Shown: piece after piece, positions 25,560 to 34,095 of the stretch
Position numbering within the stretch: the first letter of the stretch is position 1
Layout of the letters: each line of letters begins with the position of its first letter
Assembly: GCF_013085545.1 (NCBI RefSeq)
Contig: NZ_CP039543.1
Coordinates: 4,557,322-4,621,321 of the forward strand
Direction: 5' to 3'
DNA: 64,000 nt
Source: Oceanidesulfovibrio marinus
GTDB lineage: Bacteria; Desulfobacterota; Desulfovibrionia; Desulfovibrionales; Desulfovibrionaceae
Position numbers and translations under genes: made by a program
The notes under the pieces: generated by a model
What the model saw: only the letters and a program-made list of their open reading frames with translations
What the model was told of the DNA's origin: nothing
The model's database searches: none

Positions 25560-26795
25560 TTACAGGAGAATGCCGACAATAGCACCAGTCATGGCCGTGG
25601 CCAGCATGCCGGCGTAGATGGAGCGGAAGCCCAGGGCCACGATCTCGCTGCGGCGCTCCGGCGCGAGGGAGCCCATGCCGCCGATCATGATGCCGAGGCT
25701 GCCCAGGTTGGCGAAGCCGCACATGGCGTAGGTCATGATGATGCGGCTGCGCTCGCTCAGGGCTGCGGGATCGAGGCCGGCCATGTTCATGTAGGCCACG
25801 AACTCGTTGAGGATGACCTTGGTGCCCAGCAGGCTGCCGGCTGTGTGGCACTCTTTCCATGGCAGGCCCATGAGCCAGGCCACCGGAGCCAGCAGCCAGC
25901 CGGTGATGCGCTGCAGGGTGAGGGGCGCATCCCCCACGGCGGGCAGCCAGTCCAGGAGCTGGTTCACCAGGCTCACCAGGGCTATGAGCACGATGAGCAG
26001 GGCGACGACATGCAGAAGAAGCTGCAATCCGTCCAGGGCGCCGCGGGCGATGGCGTCCATGGAGCCGGCCGCCTTGGGCAGCTCGATGTCGCCCTGGGTG
26101 GCGTCCCTTGTTTCCGGAACCATGAGCCGCGCCATGAGCACGGAGGCCGGCGCGCTGATGATGGAGGCCACGATGAGATGGCCCAGGGAGCCGGGAATGA
26201 TCGGGCCGAGGATGGAGGCGTAGAGCACGATCATGGTGCCGGCGATGGTGGCCATGCCCGAGACCATCAGGGCGAAGAGTTCGCTGTGGGTCATGGCCTG
26301 CACATAGGGCCGCACCATGAGCGGAGCTTCGATCATGCCGATGAAGATGTTGGCCGCCACGCCCACGCCCAGCGCTCCGCCCAGGCCCAGACTCCGGCGC
26401 AGGACAAAGGAGAAGCCGCGCACGATTGCCGGCAGGATGCGCCAGTGGAAGAGCAGCGCGGACAGGGCGCTCATGAACAGGATGATGGGCAGGCCGCGGA
26501 AGGCCAGGGCGTAGGCCGAGCCGGGAGGGCCGGTGACGTCGAAAGGCAGGACGCCGCCGCCCAGGTAGCCGAAGACAAAGGTCGTGCCGGCCCTGGTGGC
26601 TTTCTCGATCATCAGCACCACACTGTTGAGCTGCAGCAGGAGATCGCGGAACATGGTGATCTTGAGCAGCAGGGCGGCCAGGAGGAACTGCAGGCCCAGG
26701 CCTGCGGCGATGACCCGGAAGTCTATGACGCGGCGGTTTTCGCTGACCAGCCAGGCGAGAAACATGAATGCGAGGATGCCGAGGGCGGCTTGCAC
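25560..26795 (-). CDS. nupC: Concentrative nucleoside transporter, NupC/CNT family
   Basis: About 411 residues with many hydrophobic helices. CNT-family signatures include VFGYLGGG, IIEAPLMVRPY-like GMIEAPLMVRPYVQAMT, GMATIAGTMIVLYASILGP, LGTKVILNEFVAYMNMAG, and AMCGFANLGSLGIMIGGMGSLAPERRSE. These carriers take up nucleosides with protons or sodium. GTG at 26795 is preferred because TGGAGA lies about eight bases upstream and the first helix follows at once. An ATG at 26849 is possible but lacks a good site. The gene is divergent from a periplasmic binding protein gene and heads an operon with mltA. Confidence 0.93.
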   Translation of the reverse strand: MQAALGILAFMFLAWLVSENRRVIDFRVIAAGLGLQFLLAALLLKITMFRDLLLQLNSVVLMIEKATRAGTTFVFGYLGGGVLPFDVTGPPGSAYALAFRGLPIILFMSALSALLFHWRILPAIVRGFSFVLRRSLGLGGALGVGVAANIFIGMIEAPLMVRPYVQAMTHSELFALMVSGMATIAGTMIVLYASILGPIIPGSLGHLIVASIISAPASVLMARLMVPETRDATQGDIELPKAAGSMDAIARGALDGLQLLLHVVALLIVLIALVSLVNQLLDWLPAVGDAPLTLQRITGWLLAPVAWLMGLPWKECHTAGSLLGTKVILNEFVAYMNMAGLDPAALSERSRIIMTYAMCGFANLGSLGIMIGGMGSLAPERRSEIVALGFRSIYAGMLATAMTGAIVGILL

Positions 26796-26985
26796 GGTTC
26801 GTCTCCAGGGGTGAATGGTTCTCCAGTCGCCGCGCGCTGTTCCCTGCATTCGCCGCGGACGATCTCCGTCTTACCCGGCTCTCCAGCGGCGGGCAACGCT
26901 TGTCCTTTGTCCAACGGTCTTGGCAAGGGAGATAAGGCGCGATATCGTGCAGGCGAATTGCCAACGAACCAGCGGTGGACACCTG

Positions 26986-28260
26986 ATGACACGACCTCGC
27001 AATCGATACCTGCCCTGCATTCTTACAGCCGCCGTCGTTCTGGGAGCCTTGTGGACAACCAGCCACGCATGGGCGCAGACAGCCGGTACGCCTCCCGTGC
27101 AGTCGTTCACGGGGGAGCTGGTGCTCGGCATGTCGGCCGCTTTCACCGGGACGAGCCGGGGGCTGGGGATCGAGCTGTATCGCGGCTCCCATGCCTATTT
27201 TCAGTACATCAACGACCATGGCGGCGTGAACGGCCGGCGCATTGTGCTGCGCACCCTGGACGACGGCTACAACCCCGACCCGGCCGTGGAGAACACCATC
27301 CGCTTTCTGGACGACGACTCGGTCATCGCGCTCTACAGCTACGTGGGCACGCCCACGGTGGCGCGGGTGCTGCCGTTGCTGGTGTTGAAGCGCCGCCAGC
27401 CACGCTCCCTCTTTTTCCCCTTCACCGGCGGGCAGCCGCTGCGGGAGGAACCGTACGATACGTACGTGTTCAACCTGCGCGCCTCATATCTCGAAGAAAC
27501 CGACGGCCTCGTGTCCAAGTTCCTGGACATCGGCCGGTCCCGCATCGCCGTGTTCTACCAGGCGGACGCCTACGGCCGCAGCGGTTGGGACGGCGTGCGC
27601 CGGGCACTGCGTGAACGCGGCCTGGATATCGCGGGCGAAGCCAGTTACCACCGCGGCGCCACCTTTGACGAGTCCATGGCCGCGCAGGCCGTAATCATCA
27701 AGGACGCCAAGCCCGACGCCATTATCTCCGTGGGATCGTACGAGGCATGCGCCGCCTTTATCCGGGATGCGCGTGCCGCCGGCCTGGACGTGCCCATCGC
27801 CAACCTTTCCTTTGTGGGCAGCGAGAACATGCTTGAGCTGGTGATGCAGGCTGGCGGCGAGCTCACACGCGACCTCATCAACAGCCAGGTGGTGCCCTGC
27901 TACGAAGATCTCAGCCTGCCGGCCGTGCGCGAGTACCGCGAGCTGATGGACGAGTACGCGCCCTCGGCTCCCAAGGGCTTCGATGTCCTGGGATACGAGT
28001 CGCCCCGGTACAGCTTCGTGAGCTTCGAGGGCTTCCTCAACGCCAAGGTCATGGTGCACATCCTCCAGCGCCTGGGGCCGGACTCCCACTCCGGAAGCAT
28101 CCGCCGCGCCGCCGAGACGCTGAACCGCCTGGACATCGGCATCGACGAGCTCGTGCGTTTTTCCAGGGACGACCACCAGGGGCTGAAAGACGTGTATTAC
28201 ACCACGGTGGCGGACGGGAAGTTCGTGCCGCTGAAGGACTGGAGCCAATGGCGACAATAA
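26986..28260 (+). CDS. Periplasmic substrate-binding protein, branched-chain amino acid type
   Basis: A 424-residue exported protein with a signal peptide (YLPCILTAAVVLGALWTTSHAWAQ, cleaved after AWA). The mature domain is the type-I periplasmic-binding fold (Peripla_BP_6): GMSAAFTGTSRGLGIELYRG, INDHGGVNGRRI, LIEDDGYNP-like TLDDGYNPDPAVENT, and a C-terminal DRFRGA-type segment. These proteins bind branched-chain amino acids, amides or other small ligands for ABC uptake, or serve as sensors for signalling proteins. No transporter genes accompany it. The ATG at 26986 has only a weak GGTGGA upstream. It overlaps the start of the NagZ-like gene by 13 bases. Confidence 0.9.
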   Translation: MTRPRNRYLPCILTAAVVLGALWTTSHAWAQTAGTPPVQSFTGELVLGMSAAFTGTSRGLGIELYRGSHAYFQYINDHGGVNGRRIVLRTLDDGYNPDPAVENTIRFLDDDSVIALYSYVGTPTVARVLPLLVLKRRQPRSLFFPFTGGQPLREEPYDTYVFNLRASYLEETDGLVSKFLDIGRSRIAVFYQADAYGRSGWDGVRRALRERGLDIAGEASYHRGATFDESMAAQAVIIKDAKPDAIISVGSYEACAAFIRDARAAGLDVPIANLSFVGSENMLELVMQAGGELTRDLINSQVVPCYEDLSLPAVREYRELMDEYAPSAPKGFDVLGYESPRYSFVSFEGFLNAKVMVHILQRLGPDSHSGSIRRAAETLNRLDIGIDELVRFSRDDHQGLKDVYYTTVADGKFVPLKDWSQWRQ

Positions 28261-29408
28261 GCAGGATGACCGCGGCATTGCTGGCAGCGGCATGCGTGAT
28301 GTTCTGCGCCGCCGGCGCGTTTGCCGCGGATCGGGCAAAAGCCGGAGCGGGCGCGGCAGTACAGACGGACGAGCCCACTCTGGAGGCCATGCTCGGCCAG
28401 ATGGTCATGGTGGGATTCCGCGGCCTGATGGCCGATCCCGAGAGCGCCATAGGCCAGGACATCCGGGCCGGACGCGTGGGCGGAGTCATTCTTTTTGACT
28501 ACGACGTGGCCCTGAAAAGCCGGACGCGGAACATTGACAACCCGGCCCAGGTCCTTGCCCTCACACGGGGGCTCCAGGCCATGACGCCGGATACCCTGCT
28601 GGTGGCCGTGGACCAGGAGGGCGGCAGGGTGATGCGGCTCAAGCCGCGGTACGGCTTCCCGGACTCTCCTTCCGCAGAGCTTCTGGGCGAGGCCGGCGAT
28701 CCGGAGGCAACGCGCGGCGTGGCCAGCGCCATGGGCCAGACCCTGGCCACCGCAGGCTTCAACCTGGATTTCGCACCGGTGGTGGACGTGAACGTGAACC
28801 CGGCGAACCCGGTCATCGGCGGTCTGGGGCGGTCCTTTTCCGGCGATCCCGAGGTGGTCGCGCAGCAGGCCGGGGCGTTTGTCCAGGGGCTGCACGAGCA
28901 CGGCGTCCTCTCCTGCCTCAAGCACTTTCCCGGCCACGGCAGCTCCACCGGGGACACCCACGTGGGGCTGACGGACGTGACGCGCACCTGGACCGAGGCC
29001 GAGCTCATACCGTACAGGCGGCTCATCGCGGCCGGGCTGGCGGACATGATCATGACCGCGCACATCGTTAATCGGAAGCTGGACGCCAGGCTGCCGGCAT
29101 CGCTGTCGGAAAAGGTCATTACGGGCCTGTTGCGCGGCGAGCTCGGCTTTGACGGCGTGGTGGTCTCGGACGATTTGCAGATGGGGGCCATAGCCAAGGA
29201 GTACTCTCCGGAAAAGGCGGCCGCGTTGGCCATACACGCCGGGGCGGATATCGTGCTCTTCGGCAACAACCTCAATTATGATCCGGGCGTGGCCCGGCGT
29301 GTGGTTGCGCATCTGGTCAAGGAGGTCCGCGCCGGCCGCATCGATGCGCAGCGCATCCGCCGGTCGTACAAGCGCATCCGTAGGCTGAAGGACTCCATCG
29401 CCCGCTGA
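28248..29408 (+). CDS. Glycoside hydrolase family 3 protein, NagZ-like beta-N-acetylhexosaminidase
   Basis: A 386-residue exported enzyme with an Ala-rich signal peptide (AALLAAACVMFCAAGAFAAD). The GH3 barrel shows VAVDQEGGRV, the hallmark loop KHFPGHGSSTGDTH (residues about 225-238, with the acid/base Asp-His pair), and the nucleophile region VVVSDDLQMGAI (Asp near 308). It should release N-acetylglucosamine from peptidoglycan fragments or other beta-linked substrates. Cytoplasmic NagZ has no signal peptide, so this one probably acts in the periplasm. The start overlaps the end of the binding-protein gene; a downstream ATG at 28266 is an alternative. mltA, also acting on murein, lies nearby on the other strand. 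Confidence 0.93.
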   Translation: MATISRMTAALLAAACVMFCAAGAFAADRAKAGAGAAVQTDEPTLEAMLGQMVMVGFRGLMADPESAIGQDIRAGRVGGVILFDYDVALKSRTRNIDNPAQVLALTRGLQAMTPDTLLVAVDQEGGRVMRLKPRYGFPDSPSAELLGEAGDPEATRGVASAMGQTLATAGFNLDFAPVVDVNVNPANPVIGGLGRSFSGDPEVVAQQAGAFVQGLHEHGVLSCLKHFPGHGSSTGDTHVGLTDVTRTWTEAELIPYRRLIAAGLADMIMTAHIVNRKLDARLPASLSEKVITGLLRGELGFDGVVVSDDLQMGAIAKEYSPEKAAALAIHAGADIVLFGNNLNYDPGVARRVVAHLVKEVRAGRIDAQRIRRSYKRIRRLKDSIAR

Positions 29409-29593
29409 CGCGATTTTTGTCGAAAGAAACCAGAGGGGAGACAGAGGCGGAGGCCGGCTCGTTTCCATCGTTCGTCCCCTTCGGACTGCCCAGGCCGGCA
29501 AGGATTGTCCGTCTTTCTTGCCACCCGAGGCCGGGCTTGTTACTCTGCATTAGGATTTGCTTATAGTCTGCAGGACGTGCATTGGAGGAGCCA

Positions 29594-30883
29594 ATGGAGG
29601 CACAGTCCGGTCGCAGCATCTTCATTCTTGATTCCGATCCCCACCGGGGAGCGAGGATTGCCCGTCTGTTTCAGGATGGCGGCGTCGCCGCCGTGCATGA
29701 GACGTCGCCGTCTGCGGCTTTCAAGGCCATGGCCGCACATCCGCCGGCGATGCTCGTGGCCCGGCTCGGCCTGGTGTCGGGCAATGATTTCGCATTCCTG
29801 CGCGCGCTCCGGAACAACGGAGCCCTTGCCGGGCTGCCGGTTCTCGTGGCGGCAAACGACGAGGCCAAATCCACGGCGGCGTTGCAGGCGGGAGCCACGC
29901 AGTTCATTGCCGAGTCCGACCCCATTGCCGTGTACGAGACGGCGTGCAAGGCGCTGCCGGGCGAGGTCTGCGCCGGAACGCCCCCGACGCCCAGGCCGGA
30001 CACGCTGCATGAGCTGTATGCCCGCGGCTGCCGGCGGCTCAAGCAGGAGCGTTACGCCGAGGCGGTTTCGGACTTCAAGCAGATCATCAAGGTCAAGCCC
30101 AACGCGCCGGAGCTGCTGGTCAGCCTTGCCGTGGCATTGCGCCATCTGGGCAAGGCGCAGGCGGCCGTGCAGTATCTGCAGCGTGCTTCGGTGCTGTTCG
30201 CCCTTGCCGGTAAGGACGCCAAGGCCAAGGACATCCACGACCAGCTCGCGCAGAACGATCCCACCACGGACAATCCGTTCCTCCTGCTGGCCGGACAGTG
30301 GCTGGAGGAGGGCCGGCCCATCCAGGCCATGAAGCTCTACGAGCGGGCCGCCGGCCTGTGGCCCAGGAATATAGATCTCAAACGCTCCTTGCTGGCGGTG
30401 TACGAGGAGCTGACCGAGACCGACCTCAAGTACGCCTCCCTGGCAGAGGTGCTCACGCTGGAGATCAACGAGCTTCTGGGCGGACCTTCGGCCAGCGAGA
30501 CAGAGGAGTGGCTCCCGGACGAGGAGGAGGCCCTGGGTGAGGGGGCCATGCAGTTTGTCGATGAGACGGACGTGCGGAAAGGTGTGGAGGAGCGCCGCCG
30601 TGCGCCGCGGGTGCCGCTTGTGTCGCACAGCCTGCGTTACAGCAAGACCAGGGACGCGCTGCCCGCCGTGGACATCAGCCTGACGGGCATCGGCTTCAAG
30701 CCGTTGGACGAGAAATTTGAAGAAGGGCAGCTCATCCACTTCGATCTCGCCTCCATGGGCGAGGTCGAGATCAAGAAGCTGGCGGCAAAGGTCATGCGGG
30801 TGACGCCGCACATTGTGGGCGCACAGTTCGAGGAGCTGAGCCCGAAGCAGCGCGCCCGTCTGGAAAAGCTCTGCGAAGGATAA
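29594..30883 (+). CDS. Pseudo-receiver, TPR and PilZ domain protein
   Basis: A 429-residue soluble protein. Residues about 9-120 have the CheY-like receiver fold (IFILDSDPHRGARIARLF, then LPVLVAANDEAKSTAALQAGA) but the phosphoacceptor position is Arg (MLVARLGLVSG), and the conserved Lys region is lost. It is therefore probably not phosphorylated. Residues about 135-270 are TPR-like helical repeats (CRRLKQERYAEAVSDFKQIIKV and SLAVALRHLGKAQAAVQYL). Residues about 335-425 are a PilZ domain with RRAPR (RxxxR) and DISLTG (DxSxxG), the c-di-GMP-binding signatures. The ATG at 29594 is chosen since GGAGGAG lies just upstream. It is monocistronic as far as seen. Confidence 0.87.
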   Translation: MEAQSGRSIFILDSDPHRGARIARLFQDGGVAAVHETSPSAAFKAMAAHPPAMLVARLGLVSGNDFAFLRALRNNGALAGLPVLVAANDEAKSTAALQAGATQFIAESDPIAVYETACKALPGEVCAGTPPTPRPDTLHELYARGCRRLKQERYAEAVSDFKQIIKVKPNAPELLVSLAVALRHLGKAQAAVQYLQRASVLFALAGKDAKAKDIHDQLAQNDPTTDNPFLLLAGQWLEEGRPIQAMKLYERAAGLWPRNIDLKRSLLAVYEELTETDLKYASLAEVLTLEINELLGGPSASETEEWLPDEEEALGEGAMQFVDETDVRKGVEERRRAPRVPLVSHSLRYSKTRDALPAVDISLTGIGFKPLDEKFEEGQLIHFDLASMGEVEIKKLAAKVMRVTPHIVGAQFEELSPKQRARLEKLCEG

Positions 30884-31006
30884 CCCGGCCAGACAAACAG
30901 CCGGAAAGAGATGCTCCGACACGCTGTACCGGTGACCGCCGGCAGGTAGCCCGGTTCAGCCGGGCCAGAGTCCTCGTAAGTCCGGAGGGTTCGCGCCATA
31001 CATCCG

Positions 31007-31025
31007 GGGCCCGCGGTGCGGGCCC
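31007..31025. other. Perfect hairpin between convergent genes
   Basis: GGGCCCGC at 31007-31014 and GCGGGCCC at 31018-31025 form an 8-bp stem with the triloop GGT. It lies between the convergent pseudo-receiver and XRE genes. No T-tract is seen. Confidence 0.45.
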
Positions 31026-31039
31026 GCGTGAGACGCCAG

Positions 31040-31597
31040 CTATAACCCCGGCATGATACTCACCAGGAGCAGCGTGGCCATGCTGTTTCCATCATTGCGG
31101 CAGACGTACTGCATCTTGGGGTGTGCATGGAAGGCGTCCCCGACGGACAGGGCGTGCTCCTCGCCGCTGGTGCCCAGGGCGATGTCGCCATCCACCACGT
31201 AGCCCAGCATCTCGCCGTCGCGCGGGAAGCCATTGTTGAACGTGGAGCCTGCGGGAATCTTGAGCACGTAGGCGTCCAGCGTCCTGCGCGATCCGGACGG
31301 AATGATCCGGGCCGCTTCGATGTCTGGGTCGTGCTTGATGCAGACCATCTCGCGATCGCCCGCATGGACCACCATGCAGCTGTCCGACTCCTCGGAGATC
31401 AAGGTGGAGATCCTGGTGTCCAGGGCTTTGGCGATATTACGGAGAGTCGCCAGCGAAGGCGTGACTTTGCCGTTCTCGATCTTCGAGAGCATGCTCTCGG
31501 AACATTGCGCAGAATTGGACAGGTCGCTCAAACGGAGTCCCTGTTGCTTGCGGACCTGACGAATCCTGCCACCGATGAGACGTAGATCGTTTTCCAA
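31040..31597 (-). CDS. XRE-family transcriptional regulator with cupin domain
   Basis: A 185-residue DNA-binding regulator. Residues about 5-60 form a helix-turn-helix (IRQVRKQQGLRLSDLSNSAQ then CSESMLSKIENGKVTPSLATL). Residues about 90-180 form a cupin (PAGSTFNNGFPRDGEMLGYVVDGDI, GDAFHAHPKMQYVCRNDG). Proteins of this layout sense small metabolites through the cupin; a metal site may involve the His residues in AHPKMQ. The start is TTG at 31597: an AGAGG site precedes it, no ATG or GTG fits better, and the family usually starts at this point (ENDLRLIG). A good promoter lies upstream. Confidence 0.88.
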   Translation of the reverse strand: MENDLRLIGGRIRQVRKQQGLRLSDLSNSAQCSESMLSKIENGKVTPSLATLRNIAKALDTRISTLISEESDSCMVVHAGDREMVCIKHDPDIEAARIIPSGSRRTLDAYVLKIPAGSTFNNGFPRDGEMLGYVVDGDIALGTSGEEHALSVGDAFHAHPKMQYVCRNDGNSMATLLLVSIMPGL

Positions 31598-31646
31598 CGC
31601 GACACCTCTCGGATGGGTAATGAAGACTGATTTTGGATATACGTCA

Positions 31647-31675
31647 TATATAAGCGGGAAAACTTCCGAAGGCAA
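31647..31675 (-). promoter_or_regulatory. Candidate promoter for the XRE-cupin gene
   Basis: On the minus strand, TTGCCT (31675 down to 31670) and TATATA (31652 down to 31647) are 17 bases apart. The TTG start lies about 50 bases downstream. Confidence 0.5.
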
Positions 31676-31852
31676 GTGAAATAGGTATGGCCGGCGCGGG
31701 GTTGCGATTGTTGGTGCATTATTGCCCATTGCCGCGGCGTGTTCTTTTCCCCTTTGCCGCGACGTGGTGTTCCTGCTATAGAGACGCACGTGTGGGTGCT
31801 GTTGGGGCGCCTGGCCCTGCCAAGGGGGCAATGCCCGAAAGGGGAAACGCCG

Positions 31853-32197
31853 GTGCAGATAGAGACGACTCAGAAAAACGGCGTCATCGTCGTCCGGATG
31901 AAAGCGCGGGAGCTGGCCTACTCCGTATGCGAGGAGTTCCAGCTCGCCATGGAGGAGCTGCTCGCCTCCGGCCATTCCACACTGCTCATCGATTTCAGCA
32001 CGATCGAGTTCATGGACTCCTCCGGCATCGGCACGCTTATCTCCCTGCGCAACAAGGCCCACGAAAAAGGCGGCGAGGTGGCTCTCGCCCGCATCGCGGC
32101 CTCGGTCCAGAAGGTGCTGCGCATCACCCAGCTCGACAAGATATTCCCTGTCTACGACGAGCTGGAGCACGGCGTCCGGGAGCTTGCCGCGCGCTGA
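31853..32197 (+). CDS. STAS-domain anti-sigma factor antagonist
   Basis: A 114-residue single STAS domain. The motif FMDSSGIGTLISLRNKA holds the serine that a partner kinase phosphorylates in SpoIIAA/RsbV proteins. The N-terminal strands VIVVRMKARELAYSVCEEF and the C-terminal GVRELAAR helix complete the domain. Such proteins bind and release an anti-sigma kinase. No partner kinase or phosphatase is adjacent. The start is GTG at 31853 with GGGGAAAC upstream; the open frame extends further left without family similarity. The LolC/E-like permease follows after 34 bases, possibly co-transcribed. Confidence 0.88.
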   Translation: MQIETTQKNGVIVVRMKARELAYSVCEEFQLAMEELLASGHSTLLIDFSTIEFMDSSGIGTLISLRNKAHEKGGEVALARIAASVQKVLRITQLDKIFPVYDELEHGVRELAAR

Positions 32198-32231
32198 TCC
32201 TTTCCCCTCGACCCATTTTCGAATCCTCCGC

Positions 32232-33485
32232 ATGACTTTCGAGCTCTTCGTCGCCCTGCGCTACCTCCTTACCCGGCGCAAACAGGCATTCATCTCCATC
32301 ATCTCGCTCATTTCCGTGGCCGGCGTGGCCCTGGGCGTGGCCACACTCATCGTGGTCTTCGGCATCATGAACGGCCTGAACGCCGACCTCAAGATGCGCA
32401 TCCTGGGCGTCAGCCCGCACATCATGGTGCTCTCCATGCGCCAGACCATCAACGACTACGAGGATGTGGTGAAACGGCTGAAGGCCATGGACGGCGTGAC
32501 CGCGGCCGTGCCGTTCATCTACTCGGAGGTGATGATCTCCGGCCTGGACGGCGTGAAGGGCGCCGTGCTCCGCGGCGTGCGGCCGGAAAGCCTGGCCCAG
32601 GTGCTCTCCCTGGACAAGGGAGCGGAGGGCGCCGGAGCCGAGGAAACGCGCGACGCCTTTGCCAAGCTCAAGGGCAACGGCCTGCCGGGCATCATGGTGG
32701 GTTGGGAGCTGGCCAAGACGCTGGGGGCCAAGCCGGGACAGCGGCTCTACCTGCTGGGTCAGTGGAGCGGCGGCACCGGCGTGGATACCGGCAGCTTCCG
32801 GCCGTCGGTGCGCATCTTCGAGCTGGAAGGCACCTTCCGCACAGGACTTTACGACTACGACTCCTCGGTGGCCTACATCGATCTGGAGCAGGCGGCGCGG
32901 CTTCTGGGCTATCCGCCGGACCGTGTCACCGGCATCGAGGTGCGCGTGAGCGATGTGTATAACGCGGACCGGATGGCCAGGCGCATCAATGATATGCTCG
33001 GGCCGTCCTTTTACACGCGCGACTGGATGGACATGAACATGAACCTTTTCGGCACGTTGAAGCTGGAAAAGGCGGGCATGCTCCTGGTGCTTCTGCTCAT
33101 CGTGCTGCTCGCCGCGTTCTCCATCATCACCACGCTTGTGCTGCTGGTCATGGAAAAGAGCCGGGACATCGCCGTGCTCATGGCGCTGGGCGCGCGGCGC
33201 AACTCCATCGGCCGGATTTTCATGTATCAGGGCGCGCTCATAGGCTTCATCGGAACAACCGTGGGCCTGGCCGCGGGCGTCACTCTGGCGCTTTTGCTCA
33301 AACGTTACCAGTTCGTCCACCTGCCAGAGGGCGTGTACACGTCGGACACCATTCCCGTGCTGCTGGGCTGGGTGGACATGACCGTTGTGGCCGTGGCGCC
33401 CCTCGTGTTCTGCTTCATGGCCACGCTCTATCCGGCGCGCAAGGCGGCGGGCATGGACCCCAGCGAAATGCTGCGCGGAAGATGA
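32232..33485 (+). CDS. Lipoprotein-releasing ABC transporter permease (LolC/LolE family)
   Basis: A 417-residue permease with the LolC/E layout: a first membrane helix (FISIISLISVAGVALGVATLIVVFGIMNG, residues about 20-48), a large periplasmic domain (about 50-275), and three more helices near 275-300, 320-350 and 375-395. Motifs such as IRYLLTRRKQ-like ALRYLLTRRKQ, EKSRDIAVLMALGARR, IFMYQGALIGFIG and YPARKAAGMDPSEMLRG are typical. LolCDE extracts lipoproteins from the inner membrane for LolA. The usual ATPase gene lolD does not follow; it must be elsewhere if the protein is functional. The ribosome-binding site is weak. Confidence 0.92.
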   Translation: MTFELFVALRYLLTRRKQAFISIISLISVAGVALGVATLIVVFGIMNGLNADLKMRILGVSPHIMVLSMRQTINDYEDVVKRLKAMDGVTAAVPFIYSEVMISGLDGVKGAVLRGVRPESLAQVLSLDKGAEGAGAEETRDAFAKLKGNGLPGIMVGWELAKTLGAKPGQRLYLLGQWSGGTGVDTGSFRPSVRIFELEGTFRTGLYDYDSSVAYIDLEQAARLLGYPPDRVTGIEVRVSDVYNADRMARRINDMLGPSFYTRDWMDMNMNLFGTLKLEKAGMLLVLLLIVLLAAFSIITTLVLLVMEKSRDIAVLMALGARRNSIGRIFMYQGALIGFIGTTVGLAAGVTLALLLKRYQFVHLPEGVYTSDTIPVLLGWVDMTVVAVAPLVFCFMATLYPARKAAGMDPSEMLRGR

Positions 33486-33504
33486 TTCCGGCGTATGCTG
33501 GAAT
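33485..33504 (+). terminator. Possible terminator after the LolC/E gene
   Basis: ATTCCGGC and GCTGGAAT form an 8-bp stem (one G-T pair) with loop GTAT right at the stop codon. A CTCTTTT run follows about 14 bases later, so the signal is weak. Confidence 0.3.
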
Positions 33505-33568
33505 TGCCGCAGTGCTCTTTTGACCAACATACGTACATACAATGCATGGAATTGCAGGGAGGTGGGAT

Positions 33569-34018
33569 ATGGTGCGATTCATTGACGCACGTATAGTTTC
33601 CGCCCGGGCCGGAACTGCCGGGCATTGGTGCATGTTGCTGCTGGCGGGTCTGATGGCGTGCATGCTCTGCGCGGCGCGGCCGGCCATGGCCCAGAACGCC
33701 ACCGCCGGCGTGGACGACAACACATATGTCCACTTCTTCGTGGTGCCGGCTACGGCCCCGGAAGGCCACGCCTTCCACGAGGAGATTATCGCCCTGAAGA
33801 AGATGCTCATCGACAGGGCTGGAGGCTTCACCCAGCTCGGACCATCTCACGGCGGCCATTTGCGGCCCAACGGCAACATCGAACGGCAGGACAACATCAG
33901 CTTTGTCGTCGCATCCACCGAGGACATGCGCCAGGAGCTGGTGGACTTTATCCGCAAGCATTTCAATGAGGATCAGCCCTTTGTGCTGGTGACGCGCGGG
34001 TGGTGCAGCCTGTACTGA
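33569..34018 (+). CDS. Exported protein of unknown function
   Basis: A 149-residue protein with an N-terminal signal sequence: basic start (VRFIDARIVSARAG), hydrophobic CMLLLAGLMACMLCAARPAMA, and cleavage after AMA. The mature 110-residue domain has alternating strands and helices (TYVHFFVVPATAPEG, HEEIIALKKMLIDRAGGFT, SFVVASTEDMRQELVDFI) and one C-terminal cysteine (WCSLY), suggesting a small alpha/beta ferredoxin-like fold. I cannot name a family. The ATG at 33569 has AGGGAGG upstream, better than the earlier ATG at 33542. It stands between a permease gene and a convergent methyltransferase gene. Confidence 0.7.
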   Translation: MVRFIDARIVSARAGTAGHWCMLLLAGLMACMLCAARPAMAQNATAGVDDNTYVHFFVVPATAPEGHAFHEEIIALKKMLIDRAGGFTQLGPSHGGHLRPNGNIERQDNISFVVASTEDMRQELVDFIRKHFNEDQPFVLVTRGWCSLY

Positions 34019-34095
34019 CGGATGCGGCGCGATCTGCGCTGCAATAGCCGGAGGCGTGGCTTGCCTGGCAGCCGCCGGTGGTGGGCGATGCCGGC

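Noticed and set aside
24424-27219. A single 931-residue gene spanning mltA and nupC
   Set aside because: The nupC part is in another frame with strong CNT motifs, and mltA has its own start and lipobox.
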